Shown piece by piece: positions 54,800-64,000 of a stretch of DNA of 64,000 nt. The translations under genes and the position numbers were made by a program. The stretch is from Larix kaempferi (lineage: Eukaryota > Streptophyta > Pinopsida > Pinales > Pinaceae): assembly GCA_027924585.1 (NCBI GenBank), contig BSBM01000140.1, positions 9,039,001-9,103,000 on the forward strand, in the 5' to 3' direction. The notes beneath the pieces are model-generated. The model was not told where the DNA came from. It worked only from the letters and a program-made list of their open reading frames with translations, and did not search any database. Every line of letters begins with the position of its first letter. Positions within the stretch are counted from its first letter, which is position 1.

Positions 54800-55225
54800 T
54801 CACTGTTTCCATAAAAAAAAAAAATCACAATCATCTGAAAACCACTTTTTACTTTCTAAGATATGTTGATTTAATTCTTTATTCAAGATCTCGCACATAT
54901 CTTCATACTGATCATTAGAAATGTTAATCTCAAAAAACAATTGGGAATTTTTATGAGTCAACAAAATTTCATACTCCAACTCGAGTGTTTTAAGAAGCTT
55001 CTTCAAAAAACAAAGTTTATCCTCTTCACTAGAGATGTTAGAAGAGTCTAAATAGAAAGATAAATCTTCATTCCATTCATCATCATCAGCTATCCATTCT
55101 TTGAAATTTTTAAGAAAAGCAGAGTCCGCCACGAAATCTGCTACCTCGATTGATGATATCTCAATTGATGAAGTAACTGTATCAACAGTTGAATTCACTA
55201 TTATGGAGCCAATGGAGTCGCCCAT
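54800..55225 (-). CDS. Element X ORF, 141 aa acidic protein of unknown function
   Basis: ATG at 55225, about 140 bases after the PBS, and an uninterrupted frame to 54800. The product is strongly acidic and helical-looking (FLKNFKEWIADDDEWNEDL, SSNISSEEDKLCFLKKLLK, LELEYEILL). It ends with an aromatic DDCDFFFLWKQ tail that runs into an A/T homopolymer. It occupies the gag position of an LTR element but has no gag, zinc-knuckle or protease motif. It stays open although the flanking LTRs have diverged by several percent. I do not recognise it. Confidence 0.5.
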   Translation of the reverse strand: MGDSIGSIIVNSTVDTVTSSIEISSIEVADFVADSAFLKNFKEWIADDDEWNEDLSFYLDSSNISSEEDKLCFLKKLLKTLELEYEILLTHKNSQLFFEINISNDQYEDMCEILNKELNQHILESKKWFSDDCDFFFLWKQ

Positions 55226-55368
55226 AAATATTAGATTGTAGATTCTTTAACAATGGAGTTCTCCAGGTGAATGATTGCAGTCAATTGCATATTCCTATTA
55301 CTTGTTCACCTTCAAGCAATATATCTCTTCGATGTGGTTCTTCCCGGGGAAGATATCTTCGCTCCTCT

Positions 55369-55387
55369 GTCCCCGCCAACGGCGCCA
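55369..55387 (-). promoter_or_regulatory. PBS of Element X (Asp-tRNA type)
   Basis: Minus-strand TGGCGCCGTTGGCGGGGAC, five bases inside the LTR. It resembles the tRNA-Asp PBS of Athila-type elements. Confidence 0.8.
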
Positions 55388-55392
55388 GAAGA

Positions 55393-57233
55393 TGTTATCA
55401 CTAGAGTTTGCACCCTAACTGCTTAGGTTCAAAGCCTAGGGAATCTTTAAAATGATTGAAAGGATGACTATATTTGTAAGTTGAAAAGCAGATGAATATA
55501 ACATAGATTAGGCTAACAGATGAGAATACTGAACAGTGGATGTATAAACATGACAGAATTGAATGAGAGAATACGAGTATGAACTTGCAAAAGGAGAGGT
55601 CAAGTTTGCTCAGATCATTAATAAACATATAAACCATCCATAAGAATCCAATATAGGAAAGAATCATGGGTAAAGAAAAACATTTATCATTTCAAATTAA
55701 GCAAACAAGCTCATCTCGAAAGCAATCATTTCAAAGCATTCTTAAAACAGATTGAAAATGTAGTACATGCCTGTAAAATTACACTCGAAGCCCTCTCGAC
55801 TAGAACTCTTCCTCTCCCTTTTTCAATCTCAATTATGAAATTTATAACAATTTCAATTCCCAAACCTCTTACTACCTTCTCGGGATAAAGATTTAACAAC
55901 AAACTAAACATAGAAGCAATCTCGAACTCTTACAAGGATCAAATGCTAAAATTCTTCCTGTAATGGCTCTGCCACTAACGATTTGACTACATGTTTCTGT
56001 GGGAGTTCGTTTGAATTTCTCTCTTGTTTTGATATGGATCTCGAGCTACCCAAATTTAGCCCATTGTCTTCAAAATGTCGACAGATGTTAATCTTGCAAA
56101 GAATCTGGAATTTATCTTTAATTGTCAGGTAATGTAGAGCTGTTGCAATTGAATGTCCTCAGGTCTGGAATAAATCCTTGACTATCAATTTTCATTCCTT
56201 GTAATACTCTGCCACCTGTAGCCTTGAATGCTTAAAAGTTTCCTGAAGATGCTCATTGAATCCTCAAAATAATCCTCGATCTGCTGATCCTCCTCCTTGG
56301 AATTTGGGCATGCATTGTTCACAATGATCCAACTTTGTCGATGAAGATTGGTACCTCACCATCTCTGTGACTGATGCTCTGTCTGACGGCCATAATCTTA
56401 ACATTGAAATCTAGCTTTGAAACACCTTTGACAGCTAAATTCATTCATTTGCATTATCAAATGCCTCTTCACATTCAAATTTTGACCTGACATACAAGAA
56501 TGCCCAATGTTTGTTGTCTATTGCCTTTGAAATCTGGAGCTGTTTTTCCAAATATAATCTTATGATTATATACTCTGCCATCAAATCTGGAATCGATCCT
56601 CCAACTATATGATGAGTGTTAACAGAAAAATTTGAAATGACATAGACTCTGATATGCTGAAGATTGTATCCCTTTAAATATGGAAATGGATTAAAATATG
56701 GATCATACAATATCTCTAGCACTGTGTTTGATGAATTGCACACTTGGCGTTTTGTTTTATAATGAGAATAATCCCCCATACAAAGACATGAGACATACTA
56801 TATATTTTATATGCACAAGCGTCTTGATTTCAAGCCGACGCATTGTGCACAAAGGTGTGACCTTGGGATTCCATTGTGAGTAAGCTAAGACTCTCAGATG
56901 CTTTGTGTTTAATGGTAAGTTAAAGCTTAGTGGATAATCAACGACCAACCAAAATCTTGTAGAAACGACAGAACATGTAAATGACTTTGAAATAAGATAA
57001 ATGAAAAGTATGAAAACTAGATGCTTCACATGGAGTTTGGATTTGGATGGTTTCGAGCTTGGAAAAATGAAGGATTTTGACGTTGAGAATAAATTTCTTA
57101 ACAAGACAAAATACCCAAAGTTGTACCCATAAATTTATTTTTACCCAGCCATGTTTTGCACATGTAAAGGATGAGGTTGTTCACAAACCTTAAACACATT
57201 CTCGTGGTTAACAAACTGAAAACCATTGTATGT
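55393..57233 (-). repeat. Right (5') LTR of Element X, inner part
   Basis: Starts tgttatcactagagtttgc and matches the left LTR up to accattgtatgt, where Copia-Y is inserted. The LTR resumes at 62162. Confidence 0.92.
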
Positions 57234-57678
57234 TATTAGAAAAACAGGATCGTAGAGCAATAACAATAAACATAAATGCAAATATAATCACACATACACA
57301 TTTCAAGAGAGACACCAATATATCATGGTTCACCCAAGATGGGCTACATCCACACTGAAATTTTCAATCCTTATTATTATACCATCTGGCAAATTGAAGG
57401 GATACAACCTACAGCACAGCCGCTGCACTTCCTCTTCACACTCTCTCACAGTCTCTCTTTTCCGATCTTAGAGATATTTACAATGCATAAAACCTAATAC
57501 ATTTCTTACCCTAGTCGTATTACAATGTCTTTCTTTTATAGGAGAAATACAATGGGAAAAATACCATGGGATACCCAAAACCATGGGCCCGTAAACTGTT
57601 GGCGAAAAATGTCCTCTGGGGTACACGGCTGAGACAATATCATCTATGAGACTGGAAGATCTGGCTCCACAACCAACA
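57234..57678 (-). repeat. Left (3') LTR of Copia-Y
   Basis: Starts tattagaaaaacagg (ta for tg) and ends cacaaccaaca. Confidence 0.95.
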
Positions 57679-57690
57679 ATATCCCACTTG
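57679..57690 (-). promoter_or_regulatory. PPT of Copia-Y
   Basis: Minus-strand CAAGTGGGATAT before the LTR, close to the AAGTGGGAGAT PPT of many plant Copia elements. Confidence 0.8.
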
Positions 57691-57764
57691 GATACTGATC
57701 ACAACAACTCCACCGCTGTTGTACTTGCTGGACCTTGTACTGGGTAAATTTCTCATCTTCACCT

Positions 57765-59213
57765 TCATGCTAGAAGGCCAACTGAAATCGAGCAGGAACT
57801 CAGTTTCTCTCTAGTCACTACCTTTGTAAACATGTCTGTTGGATTCTGGCTAGTATGTATCTTTTCCAACTTCAACAGTTCATCTTCCAGAATAGAGCGT
57901 ATGAAATGGTACTTGAGCTGTATATGTTTAGTTCTGGAATGGAATGTTGAGTTCTTTGCAAGATGAATGGCACTCTGGTTGTCACTATACAACCTCCTAT
58001 CCTTATGCTTCTTATCGAATTCCTCCATAAACCTCTGCAACCAAATCATCTCTTTACTAGCCTCTATAACAACAGCATACTCTGCTTCCATTGTTGAAAG
58101 TGCAACAACCTTTTGCAGTTTCAAAATCCAACTTACTTTTGTTCCACCTACAATAAACACATACCCTGTGGTGCTCCTCCTGCTACCCTTATCACCTTCC
58201 ATATCTGCATCAACATATCCCTGTAGAACAATGTCTGAACCTCCAAAACATAATGCATGAGTGGTAGTACCTCTCATATACCTAAGAATCCATTGTACTA
58301 CCTTCCAATGTTCTTTACCTGGATTATTCATATATTTGCTCACCACTCCCACTGCTTGTGCAATATCTGGTCTTTTGCACACCATGGCATACATCAAGCT
58401 GCTAACTGATGATTGATAGAGAATCTTGAACATGTAATCTATCTCTTCCTGTTTCTTGGGACACATTTCCTTACTTAGATTGAAATGGTTGGCCAAGGGT
58501 GTACTTACTGGTTTTGCATTCTGCATTCTGAACCTCTCCAACACCTTTTGTATGTACTCACTCTGAGACAATGTCAATTTGTGATTTTTCTTGTCTCTTG
58601 TTACTCTCATACCAAGGATTTGATTTGCAGCACCCAAATCCTTCATCGCAAATGAATTTACTAACTTCCTTTTAAGCAAATTTATATCCTGCATGTTAGA
58701 CCCTGCAACAAGCATGTCATCCACATACAATAACAAGATAATATAACTTCCATTATCTAGCCTCTTGAAATAAACATAGTGGTCAGAATGACATCTACTA
58801 TAACCTTGTTCTGTCATAAACCTATCAAATTTTAGATACCACTGCCTTGGAGCTTGCTTCAAGCCATACAAGCTCTTTTTCAACCTGCACACCAAATTAT
58901 CCTTCCCTTTGACCTCATACCCTTGTGGTTGCTGCATATATATCTCTTCCTCCAAATCCCCATGGAGAAAGGTTGTTTTTACATCTAACTGTTCAAGATG
59001 TAAATATTCTACCGCCACTAGACTTAAAATAGTCCTAATTGAAGTCATCTTAACAACGGGAGAAAATATTTCATCAAAATCTATACCTTTCTTCTGTGCA
59101 AACCCCTTTACAACAAGTCTGGCCTTGTACCGCTTCTTACCTCCTTCTTCTTCCTTCAACTTGTAAATCCATTTGTTCTGCAGTGCTCTTTTACTAGCAG
59201 GAAACTGAACCAA
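57765..59213 (-). CDS. Copia-Y reverse transcriptase-RNase H (482-codon open part)
   Basis: An uninterrupted RT-RH frame. RT: LQNKWIYKLKEEEGGKKRYK, KGFAQKKGIDFDEIFSPV, LEQLDVKTTFLHGDLEEEIY, SLYGLKQAPRQWY and the catalytic LLLYVDDMLVAG. The thumb has SSLMYAMVCKRPDIAQAVG. RNase H: LQGYVDADMEGD, KVVALSTMEAEY, RLYSDNQSAIHLAKN and HIQLKYHFIR. It ends SVGLLA at 57765, about 75 bases from the PPT. The listed first codon is polyprotein interior, not a translation start. Upstream it is cut from integrase by four in-frame stops between 59490 and 59213. It is the best-preserved enzyme in the window. Confidence 0.92.
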   Translation of the reverse strand: MVQFPASKRALQNKWIYKLKEEEGGKKRYKARLVVKGFAQKKGIDFDEIFSPVVKMTSIRTILSLVAVEYLHLEQLDVKTTFLHGDLEEEIYMQQPQGYEVKGKDNLVCRLKKSLYGLKQAPRQWYLKFDRFMTEQGYSRCHSDHYVYFKRLDNGSYIILLLYVDDMLVAGSNMQDINLLKRKLVNSFAMKDLGAANQILGMRVTRDKKNHKLTLSQSEYIQKVLERFRMQNAKPVSTPLANHFNLSKEMCPKKQEEIDYMFKILYQSSVSSLMYAMVCKRPDIAQAVGVVSKYMNNPGKEHWKVVQWILRYMRGTTTHALCFGGSDIVLQGYVDADMEGDKGSRRSTTGYVFIVGGTKVSWILKLQKVVALSTMEAEYAVVIEASKEMIWLQRFMEEFDKKHKDRRLYSDNQSAIHLAKNSTFHSRTKHIQLKYHFIRSILEDELLKLEKIHTSQNPTDMFTKVVTREKLSSCSISVGLLA

Positions 59214-59873
59214 ATCCTAAGTCTGGTTTCCTACCAATGAGTCCATCTCCTCATTCATGCCTTGCTCCCTCTTCTTTCTAGTTTCCACCTACATTGCTTC
59301 TTCATAACATTCTGGTTCACCAACATCAATCATCAATAAATAATACATTGAAGGAGAGTATCGTTCAGGGAGTCTACTTAACCTAGTAGATCTTATTACA
59401 CTTGCAGGAGTTTCAGGTACTTGCTGTTGTTCTTGATTCTATGGCACCTTTGGAACTTCATTTTCTTCAATTTCATCAAGTACTGTGTACTATGTGTTTT
59501 CATTTTCTTGTTTCTTTCCCTGCAACTGATCTTTATACATGACCTTTTCATTGAATATTACATCTCTACTCCTAATGATTTTGTTATTTTCATAAGCCCA
59601 TAAACGATAACCAAAATCATCAACCCCATATCCAATAAAGGTACATTTCTTGGATTCAGCTTCAAGCTTTGTTCTATTTTCTTTATCAATATGGACAAAT
59701 GCTTCACAACCAAACGTTCTCATAAATAAGTAGTTTATCTTTTTACCTATCCATGCCTCCTCTAGAATACCACCATCAAAGCACTTGAAGGCCCTCTGTT
59801 TATTAAATAAACAACAGTATTTACAGCATCTACCCAAAACTGTAAGGGAAACCCTGCATGCAATCTCATACAC
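59214..59873 (-). pseudogene. Copia-Y integrase C-terminal region
   Basis: In the RT frame, 59873-59490 carries GGILEEAWIGKKINYLFMRT, FGCEAFVHIDKENRTKLEAE and KCTFIGYGVDDFGYRLW, a standard Copia integrase end. The frame enters from the upstream ORF by a shift near 59770-59790. TAA/TAG stops follow at 59490 and three more times before 59213. Confidence 0.88.
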
Positions 59874-60940
59874 CTTGCACGCTCCATGATCATTTTATTC
59901 ATCCTTTCTGACACACCATTTTCTTGTGGTGTTCCTGGGACTGTCTTCTCTCTACGAATCCCATGGTATGAACAATAACTATCAAACTCTTTTCCACAGT
60001 ACTCACCTCCATTATTAGATCTGATACACTTCAACCTTTTTCCTGTCTCATTCTCAACCAAAGCTTTCCACTTCTTAAAAGTGGAAAACACATCAGATTT
60101 ATGTCTAATGCAATAAACCCAAGTTTTTCTAGTTGCGTCATCAATAAATGTAACATAATAATGAAAGCCACCAAGAGATTGTACCTGACTCGGTTCCCAT
60201 ACAGCTGTATGCACAAGCTCTAACTTTTCATTCTTCTTCCGTTTCCCAACCCCGAGAAATCTAACTCTCTTCTGTTTTCCATAAACACAATTCTCACAGA
60301 ATTCCAAACTTACTTGCTTCAAATATGGAAGCAACTTCCTTGAGTGGAGAATCTGCATCCCCTTCTCACTCATGTGGCCAAGCCTATGATGCCACAATGT
60401 TGTATATGTTCCTGTGGAAGCTAAAGAGATAGAATGATCAGTATTATGAGGACATAAATACAATGTACCTACATTGTTTCCTTTTGCTATCACCATTGAT
60501 CCTTTAGTGATCTTCCACCACGTTTCTCCAAATGTAGATAGACAGCCGCCATCTCCCAACTGCCCTGTTGAGATCATATTTATTTTCATAGCAGGAATGT
60601 GCCTTACATCTTTCAATTGCCAATCAGTTCCATTCTTAAATTTTATCCATACCTTATCCATTCCAACAATTTTACATGGCTCATCATCACCCAATAAAAC
60701 ATGTCCAAAATCGCTTGGAACATAATCATGAAAATATTTTCTATGGGGTGTAGCATGACATGAAGCCCCGGAATCTACTACCCAATAATCATTAGTATTA
60801 TCTAATGCAAGAATCAAAGCATCTTGTAACACATCACTTTCTACATTTGCTTCCTGGGTAGTTTCCTGATGTCCCTCTCGTTTCTTCGTTAGAGATCTAC
60901 AGTTTTCTTCAGATGTCCTTTCTTTCCACAGTTCTAGCAC
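59762..60940 (-). pseudogene. Copia-Y protease and integrase core
   Basis: Protease: YWVVDSGASCHATPHRKYF with a canonical DSGA site. Integrase: the HHCC zinc-binding region (HHRLGHMSEKGM, CENCVYGKQKRVRF), then FIDDATRKTWVY with the first Asp. The second Asp position reads RSNNGGEY, so Asp is replaced by Asn. Then TPQENGVSERMNKMI gives the Glu. It ends at 59762 after INRGPSSAL by frameshift. The Asn change alone should abolish strand transfer. Confidence 0.9.
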
Positions 60941-61077
60941 TCTATCTTTCCTAGTCTGGACTTGGATCTGCCCATTTTAGACTTGCCATGATTACCTTGG
61001 CTCTTTCCTCTCTCCTTTTGTTTTCCCCTTCTCTCCATAGTCAACGCATTACCTAATGTCTCACCTGTTCTTTTTCT
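60941..61077 (-). pseudogene. Copia-Y nucleocapsid zinc knuckle, frameshifted
   Basis: Between gag and protease a different frame reads CWNCGKKGHLKK, a CCHC knuckle missing its final Cys because the frame changes within it (near 60930-60950). Confidence 0.75.
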
Positions 61078-61641
61078 TCACATTTCCTTGCTAAGAATAA
61101 CACCAATAACATCATCAAATTTCAAGGTGTTTGAACCAGAGACATAGTTACTTACATCCATGACCAAGCTATTACAGCTTTCTGGCAATGAACACAAGAG
61201 TAGAAGAGCCCTAACCTCATCATCGAATTTCACACTTACAGAACTTAGTTTATTTGTAACCGTATTAAATTCATTTAAATGATCAGTAATATATCCACCT
61301 TCATACATCTTCATATTAAATAAACACTTCATTAGAAATACCTTGTTGGAGGCCGAGGGTTTTTCATACAGCTTACCCAATGCGCTCATCAAACCCTCCG
61401 TTGTCTTTTCTTTTGATATATTGAAAGCCACCGACGAAGCCAGGGACAACCATATTGTTCCCAGTGCCTTTCTGTCAAGAACCTCCCATTCTTCGTCCTT
61501 CATAGTCGCCGACTGTTTTTCTCTTCCTCCCAATGGTAGGAATAGATCCTTCTGGTACAGATAGTCCTCCATTTGCATCTTCCATAACTGGTAGTTTTGG
61601 CCATGAAACTTCTCGACCTTAAACTTTCCTTCTTCCACCAT
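61078..61641 (-). CDS. Copia-Y gag (UBN2-type)
   Basis: ATG at 61641 (a GTG three codons earlier also opens the frame); TGA at 61078. The sequence VEKFHGQNYQLWKMQMEDYL is the N-terminal signature of plant Copia gag. It is followed by ALGTIWLSLASSVAFNISKE, LMSALGKLYEKPSASNKVFL, HLNEFNTVTNKLSS and LLLCSLPESCNSLV. It is intact as capsid but stops before the knuckle, which now lies in other frames. Confidence 0.9.
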   Translation of the reverse strand: MVEEGKFKVEKFHGQNYQLWKMQMEDYLYQKDLFLPLGGREKQSATMKDEEWEVLDRKALGTIWLSLASSVAFNISKEKTTEGLMSALGKLYEKPSASNKVFLMKCLFNMKMYEGGYITDHLNEFNTVTNKLSSVSVKFDDEVRALLLLCSLPESCNSLVMDVSNYVSGSNTLKFDDVIGVILSKEM

Positions 61642-61702
61642 TGCTCCCACTCGAACTAGAAACCCTAGCTTCCTGCAGGTTTATCTGCCAAATAGACCTT
61701 CG

Positions 61703-61714
61703 GCTCTGATACCA
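61703..61714 (-). promoter_or_regulatory. PBS of Copia-Y
   Basis: Minus-strand TGGTATCAGAGC, two bases inside the LTR. Confidence 0.95.
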
Positions 61715-61716
61715 AT

Positions 61717-62161
61717 TGTTAGAAAAACAGGATCGCAGAGCAATAACAATAAACAGAAATGAAAATATAATCACACATACACATTTCAAGAGAGACACCA
61801 ATATATCGTGCTTCACCCAAGATGGGCTACGTCCACACTGAAATTGCCAGTCCTTATTATTATACCATCCAGCAAAGTGAAGGGATACAACCTGCAACAC
61901 AACCTCTGCACTTCCTCTTCACACTCTCTCATAGACTCTCTTTTCCGATCTTAGAGATCTTTACAATGCATAAAACCTAATACATTTATTACCCTATCCG
62001 TATTACAATGTATTTCTTTTATAGGGGAAATACAATGGGAAAAATACTATGGGATACCCAAAACTATGGGCCCGTAAACTGTTGGAGAAAACAGTCCTCT
62101 GGGGTACACGACTGAGACAATATCATCTATGAGACTGGAAGATCTGGCTCCACAACCAACA
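61717..62161 (-). repeat. Right (5') LTR of Copia-Y
   Basis: tgttagaaaaacagg...cacaaccaaca, 445 bp, TG...CA ends, followed by the TSD TATGT. Confidence 0.95.
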
Positions 62162-62438
62162 TATGTGTCTTGCAGATTATTCAAAGCTTTCCTCATGTCT
62201 CCATCAGCTGCGAATATAATTACTTCTAGGCAGTTCACAAGCAAGTGCCAATATGCTGGTGGTCTTCTCAATATTTACAATTTTCACTTCTTAAAGCCGT
62301 ATTGAAATGAAGAGCAAATAACTAGGATTGACACAAACATTTGAGATATGACTATTCTAGCAGTGAAAAATTGAAGTCTTTCTTTATAGGCGTGTTGCTT
62401 GAATCTGAGAATTTTGTAGGACAAATATGGTGACAACA
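62162..62438 (-). repeat. Right (5') LTR of Element X, outer part
   Basis: Resumes tatgtgtcttgcagattattc-type sequence that matches the left LTR (about 53978 onward) and ends ggtgacaaca. The TSD AAACC follows. Confidence 0.92.
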
Positions 62439-62812
62439 AAACCATTGGGTGATTGACGGAAATGTCACTTTGAAAAATACGAATAACATTAAAAATATTA
62501 TTGCATCAAGGAATTAATTTAGTTAAAATAAGAATGAACTCTCATGAGCTGCATAGTGAAAAAAGACATCAGACAATTCCTAAAACACCATGGGCGGAAA
62601 GGATTTGCCATCTTTGTGAGACTATGAGTGTTGAGGATGAAAGTCACTTTATCTTAAAGTGCCCTACATACACCCCCATTAGATTGCAATTTCATAATAT
62701 GTGTTATAATACAAACCTCCCTAACCTTCTAACATGTCAAAACTATGGCAACCTAAGAACACTTCTTTCTAAGCTTTTTGAGCATAGGAATAAAATTTTA
62801 CAAGCTAAATAA
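62439..62812 (+). pseudogene. LINE C-terminal domain (segment 3)
   Basis: The LINE resumes with the W-V-I-D-G frame. 62501-62812 is open (no ATG required; it is polyprotein interior). It encodes a TPWAERICHLCETMSVEDES-type zinc finger, C-x2-C then HFILKC, and ends NKILQAK. A C-terminal CCHC finger after RT is standard in several LINE clades and helps bind RNA or target DNA. Confidence 0.85.
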
Positions 62813-62935
62813 TTCGTTTCTTTTCTATTCTCTTAAGGTGTGATAGACCAAAATGGTCTCAATGGATGTTAACCACCACCACCACTACCACCACCACCAA
62901 TGCTACCACCACCACCATTATCATCATCAATTAAT
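62813..62935 (+). repeat. LINE 3' UTR and microsatellite tail
   Basis: A short 3' UTR, then an (acc)n / (atc)n simple repeat at about 62870-62930 instead of a plain poly(A). Such a tail is typical of LINE clades that end in simple repeats. Confidence 0.7.
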
Positions 62936-64000
62936 AAAATACAAAAGTTAATAATAAAAATAGATTTGAAAAATAATTAAATAATAATTATATTTCAAAA
63001 TATATTTTAATATATTTAGAAGGAGCAGAAAACAAATTTATGCTTCATTTTGATAGAAATTTCAAAGTAGCTTAAAAAAATTAAGTTTGTATACACTACA
63101 TTTCTAATTTAAATTTTTAAACAACAAAAATCTTTAATTATTAAGAAACATAAACTTAATAAATTATTTAACATTAAAATACAATCACTTTGATTTTAAA
63201 CATATCCTACACTCATATTTTTTGTTTGCTAATTTGGTCATGGCAAACATCAATATAAAATATAACTTTCAACTAAATATGACTCCCTGCAATACTTATG
63301 ACACTACTTTGAATTATAATTTTCTCATGAAGCATTTTTTTCTTTCATTGTGGCATTATAGTTGTGTTGGAGCTTATTAGATCTTGAAAAATTATAATTA
63401 TATTTCAAAATATATTCTAATATTTTTAGGAGGAAATAAATTTATGCTTCATTTGAATGAAAATTTCTAAATACAAAGTAACTTGAAAAATCAAGATTAT
63501 ACTGACTATATTTTTCAGTTAAATTTTTTAACAATAAAAAATTTTAATCATTAAAAAAATCAAACTTAATAAGTTATTTAACATTAAAATACATCACTTT
63601 AATTCTAATCATATCCCACACTCATATTTTCTCATAATGAAAAATAACAATATAACTTTCCACTAAATGTAAAGATGTTTTGGATTTAAATTCTACTATT
63701 AATTAACTAATTTATTTGGTAATTTTAACAATTTTGTTAAAGATTTAGCTATACATTAATACTTCATTTTTACAAGCAATGCAAATGATTATTTTATTGT
63801 CAATAAGATAATGATAAATAATTAATATATATATGCAAATAACTTCTTTTGTAAAACTCCATCGTGGACACCCTATAGGTGATTTTTTTTTTCATATGTT
63901 ACCAACTACATATCAAATTCTTAAGCTTTACTAAAATTGATTTTATTTAAAAATATTTTCGCATATGCCTTTTCGGCATTGAGAACCTACGAAGTGTGTT
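62936..64000. other. AT-rich DNA with a ~240-bp direct duplication
   Basis: 62985-63222 and 63391-63632 are diverged direct copies, about 405 bp apart. Shared motifs include atatttcaaaatatatt, aaatttatgcttcattt, acttaataa and ttatttaacattaaaatac. No ORF; no element type is recognised. The last 350 bp show nothing. Confidence 0.6.

Larger units (their letters stand above)
57234..62161 (-). mobile_element. Copia-Y: near-complete Ty1/Copia element nested in Element X LTR
   Basis: 445-bp LTRs (57234-57678 and 61717-62161), perfect TATGT TSD (57229-57233 and 62162-62166), PBS and PPT are present. On the minus strand the order is gag, protease, integrase, RT, RNase H, as in Ty1/Copia. All domains are present, but frame changes and stops lie between gag and protease, in integrase, and between integrase and RT. 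LTR copies differ at several percent by eye. Confidence 0.96.
52196..62438 (-). mobile_element. Element X: non-autonomous LTR element with 2-kb LTRs
   Basis: Left LTR 52196-54254 and right LTR 55393-62438 (the latter split by Copia-Y) flank a 1.14-kb interior. A perfect AAACC TSD lies at 52191-52195 and 62439-62443, and the LINE reads straight across it. The PBS next to the right LTR sets the minus orientation. The interior has only one ORF (141 aa) and no pol. LTR length and an Asp-type PBS recall Athila-like elements, but no Athila protein is present. Confidence 0.92.

Overview
The window reads as repeat-dense nuclear DNA of a land plant, most likely a seed plant with a very large genome. 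A gymnosperm is possible, but the sequence alone does not settle this. No intact cellular gene is visible. Almost everything is transposable-element sequence, mostly on the minus strand, separated by AT-rich DNA. PBS motifs complementary to plant initiator-Met, Arg-type and Asp-type tRNAs, plant-style LTR retrotransposon polyproteins and 5-bp target-site duplications (TSDs) support the assignment.

Left third. Positions 1-6255 hold the 5' half of a Ty3/Gypsy element (minus; LTR 5536-6255, a long leader with a 33-bp minisatellite, gag-protease). It abuts, and probably sits inside, a decayed Ty1/Copia element (Copia-1, minus, 6256-11669). Positions 11670-20056 are mostly non-coding. They include a minus-strand retrocopy with a 17-bp TSD and poly(A) (13365-14401), SINE-like and LINE fragments, and the 3' half of a broken coding region.

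Middle. Copia-2 (plus, 20062-37694, TSD ATAAC) is a sister copy of Copia-1. It splits a minus-strand G-patch-like pseudogene (19506-20056 and 37700-38360). Inside its 3' tail sits a Gypsy array, 25541-36046, with the structure LTR-internal-LTR-internal-LTR and one outer TSD (CAGTC). This looks like a single insertion later expanded by LTR-LTR recombination.

Right third. A degenerate LINE (plus) starts near 40161 and ends near 62930, cut twice. The first cut is a 9-kb LTR element (Element L, 41880-50902) that carries a deletion-derivative Gypsy (Gypsy-3, 44683-49080, TSD GGGAG). The second is a 2-kb-LTR non-autonomous element (Element X, 52196-62438, TSD AAACC) whose 5' LTR carries a nearly complete Copia (Copia-Y, 57234-62161, TSD TATGT).

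The nesting gives a relative order: LINE, then L and X, then Gypsy-3 and Copia-Y; and separately G-patch locus, then Copia-2, then the Gypsy array. The most unusual items are the tandem Gypsy array, a Copia family whose 5' internal region carries conserved splice-donor-like sites, Element L with a large polypyrimidine/polypurine foldback and a gene-like ORF, Element X with a small acidic ORF, and a LINE that does not read like ordinary plant L1.
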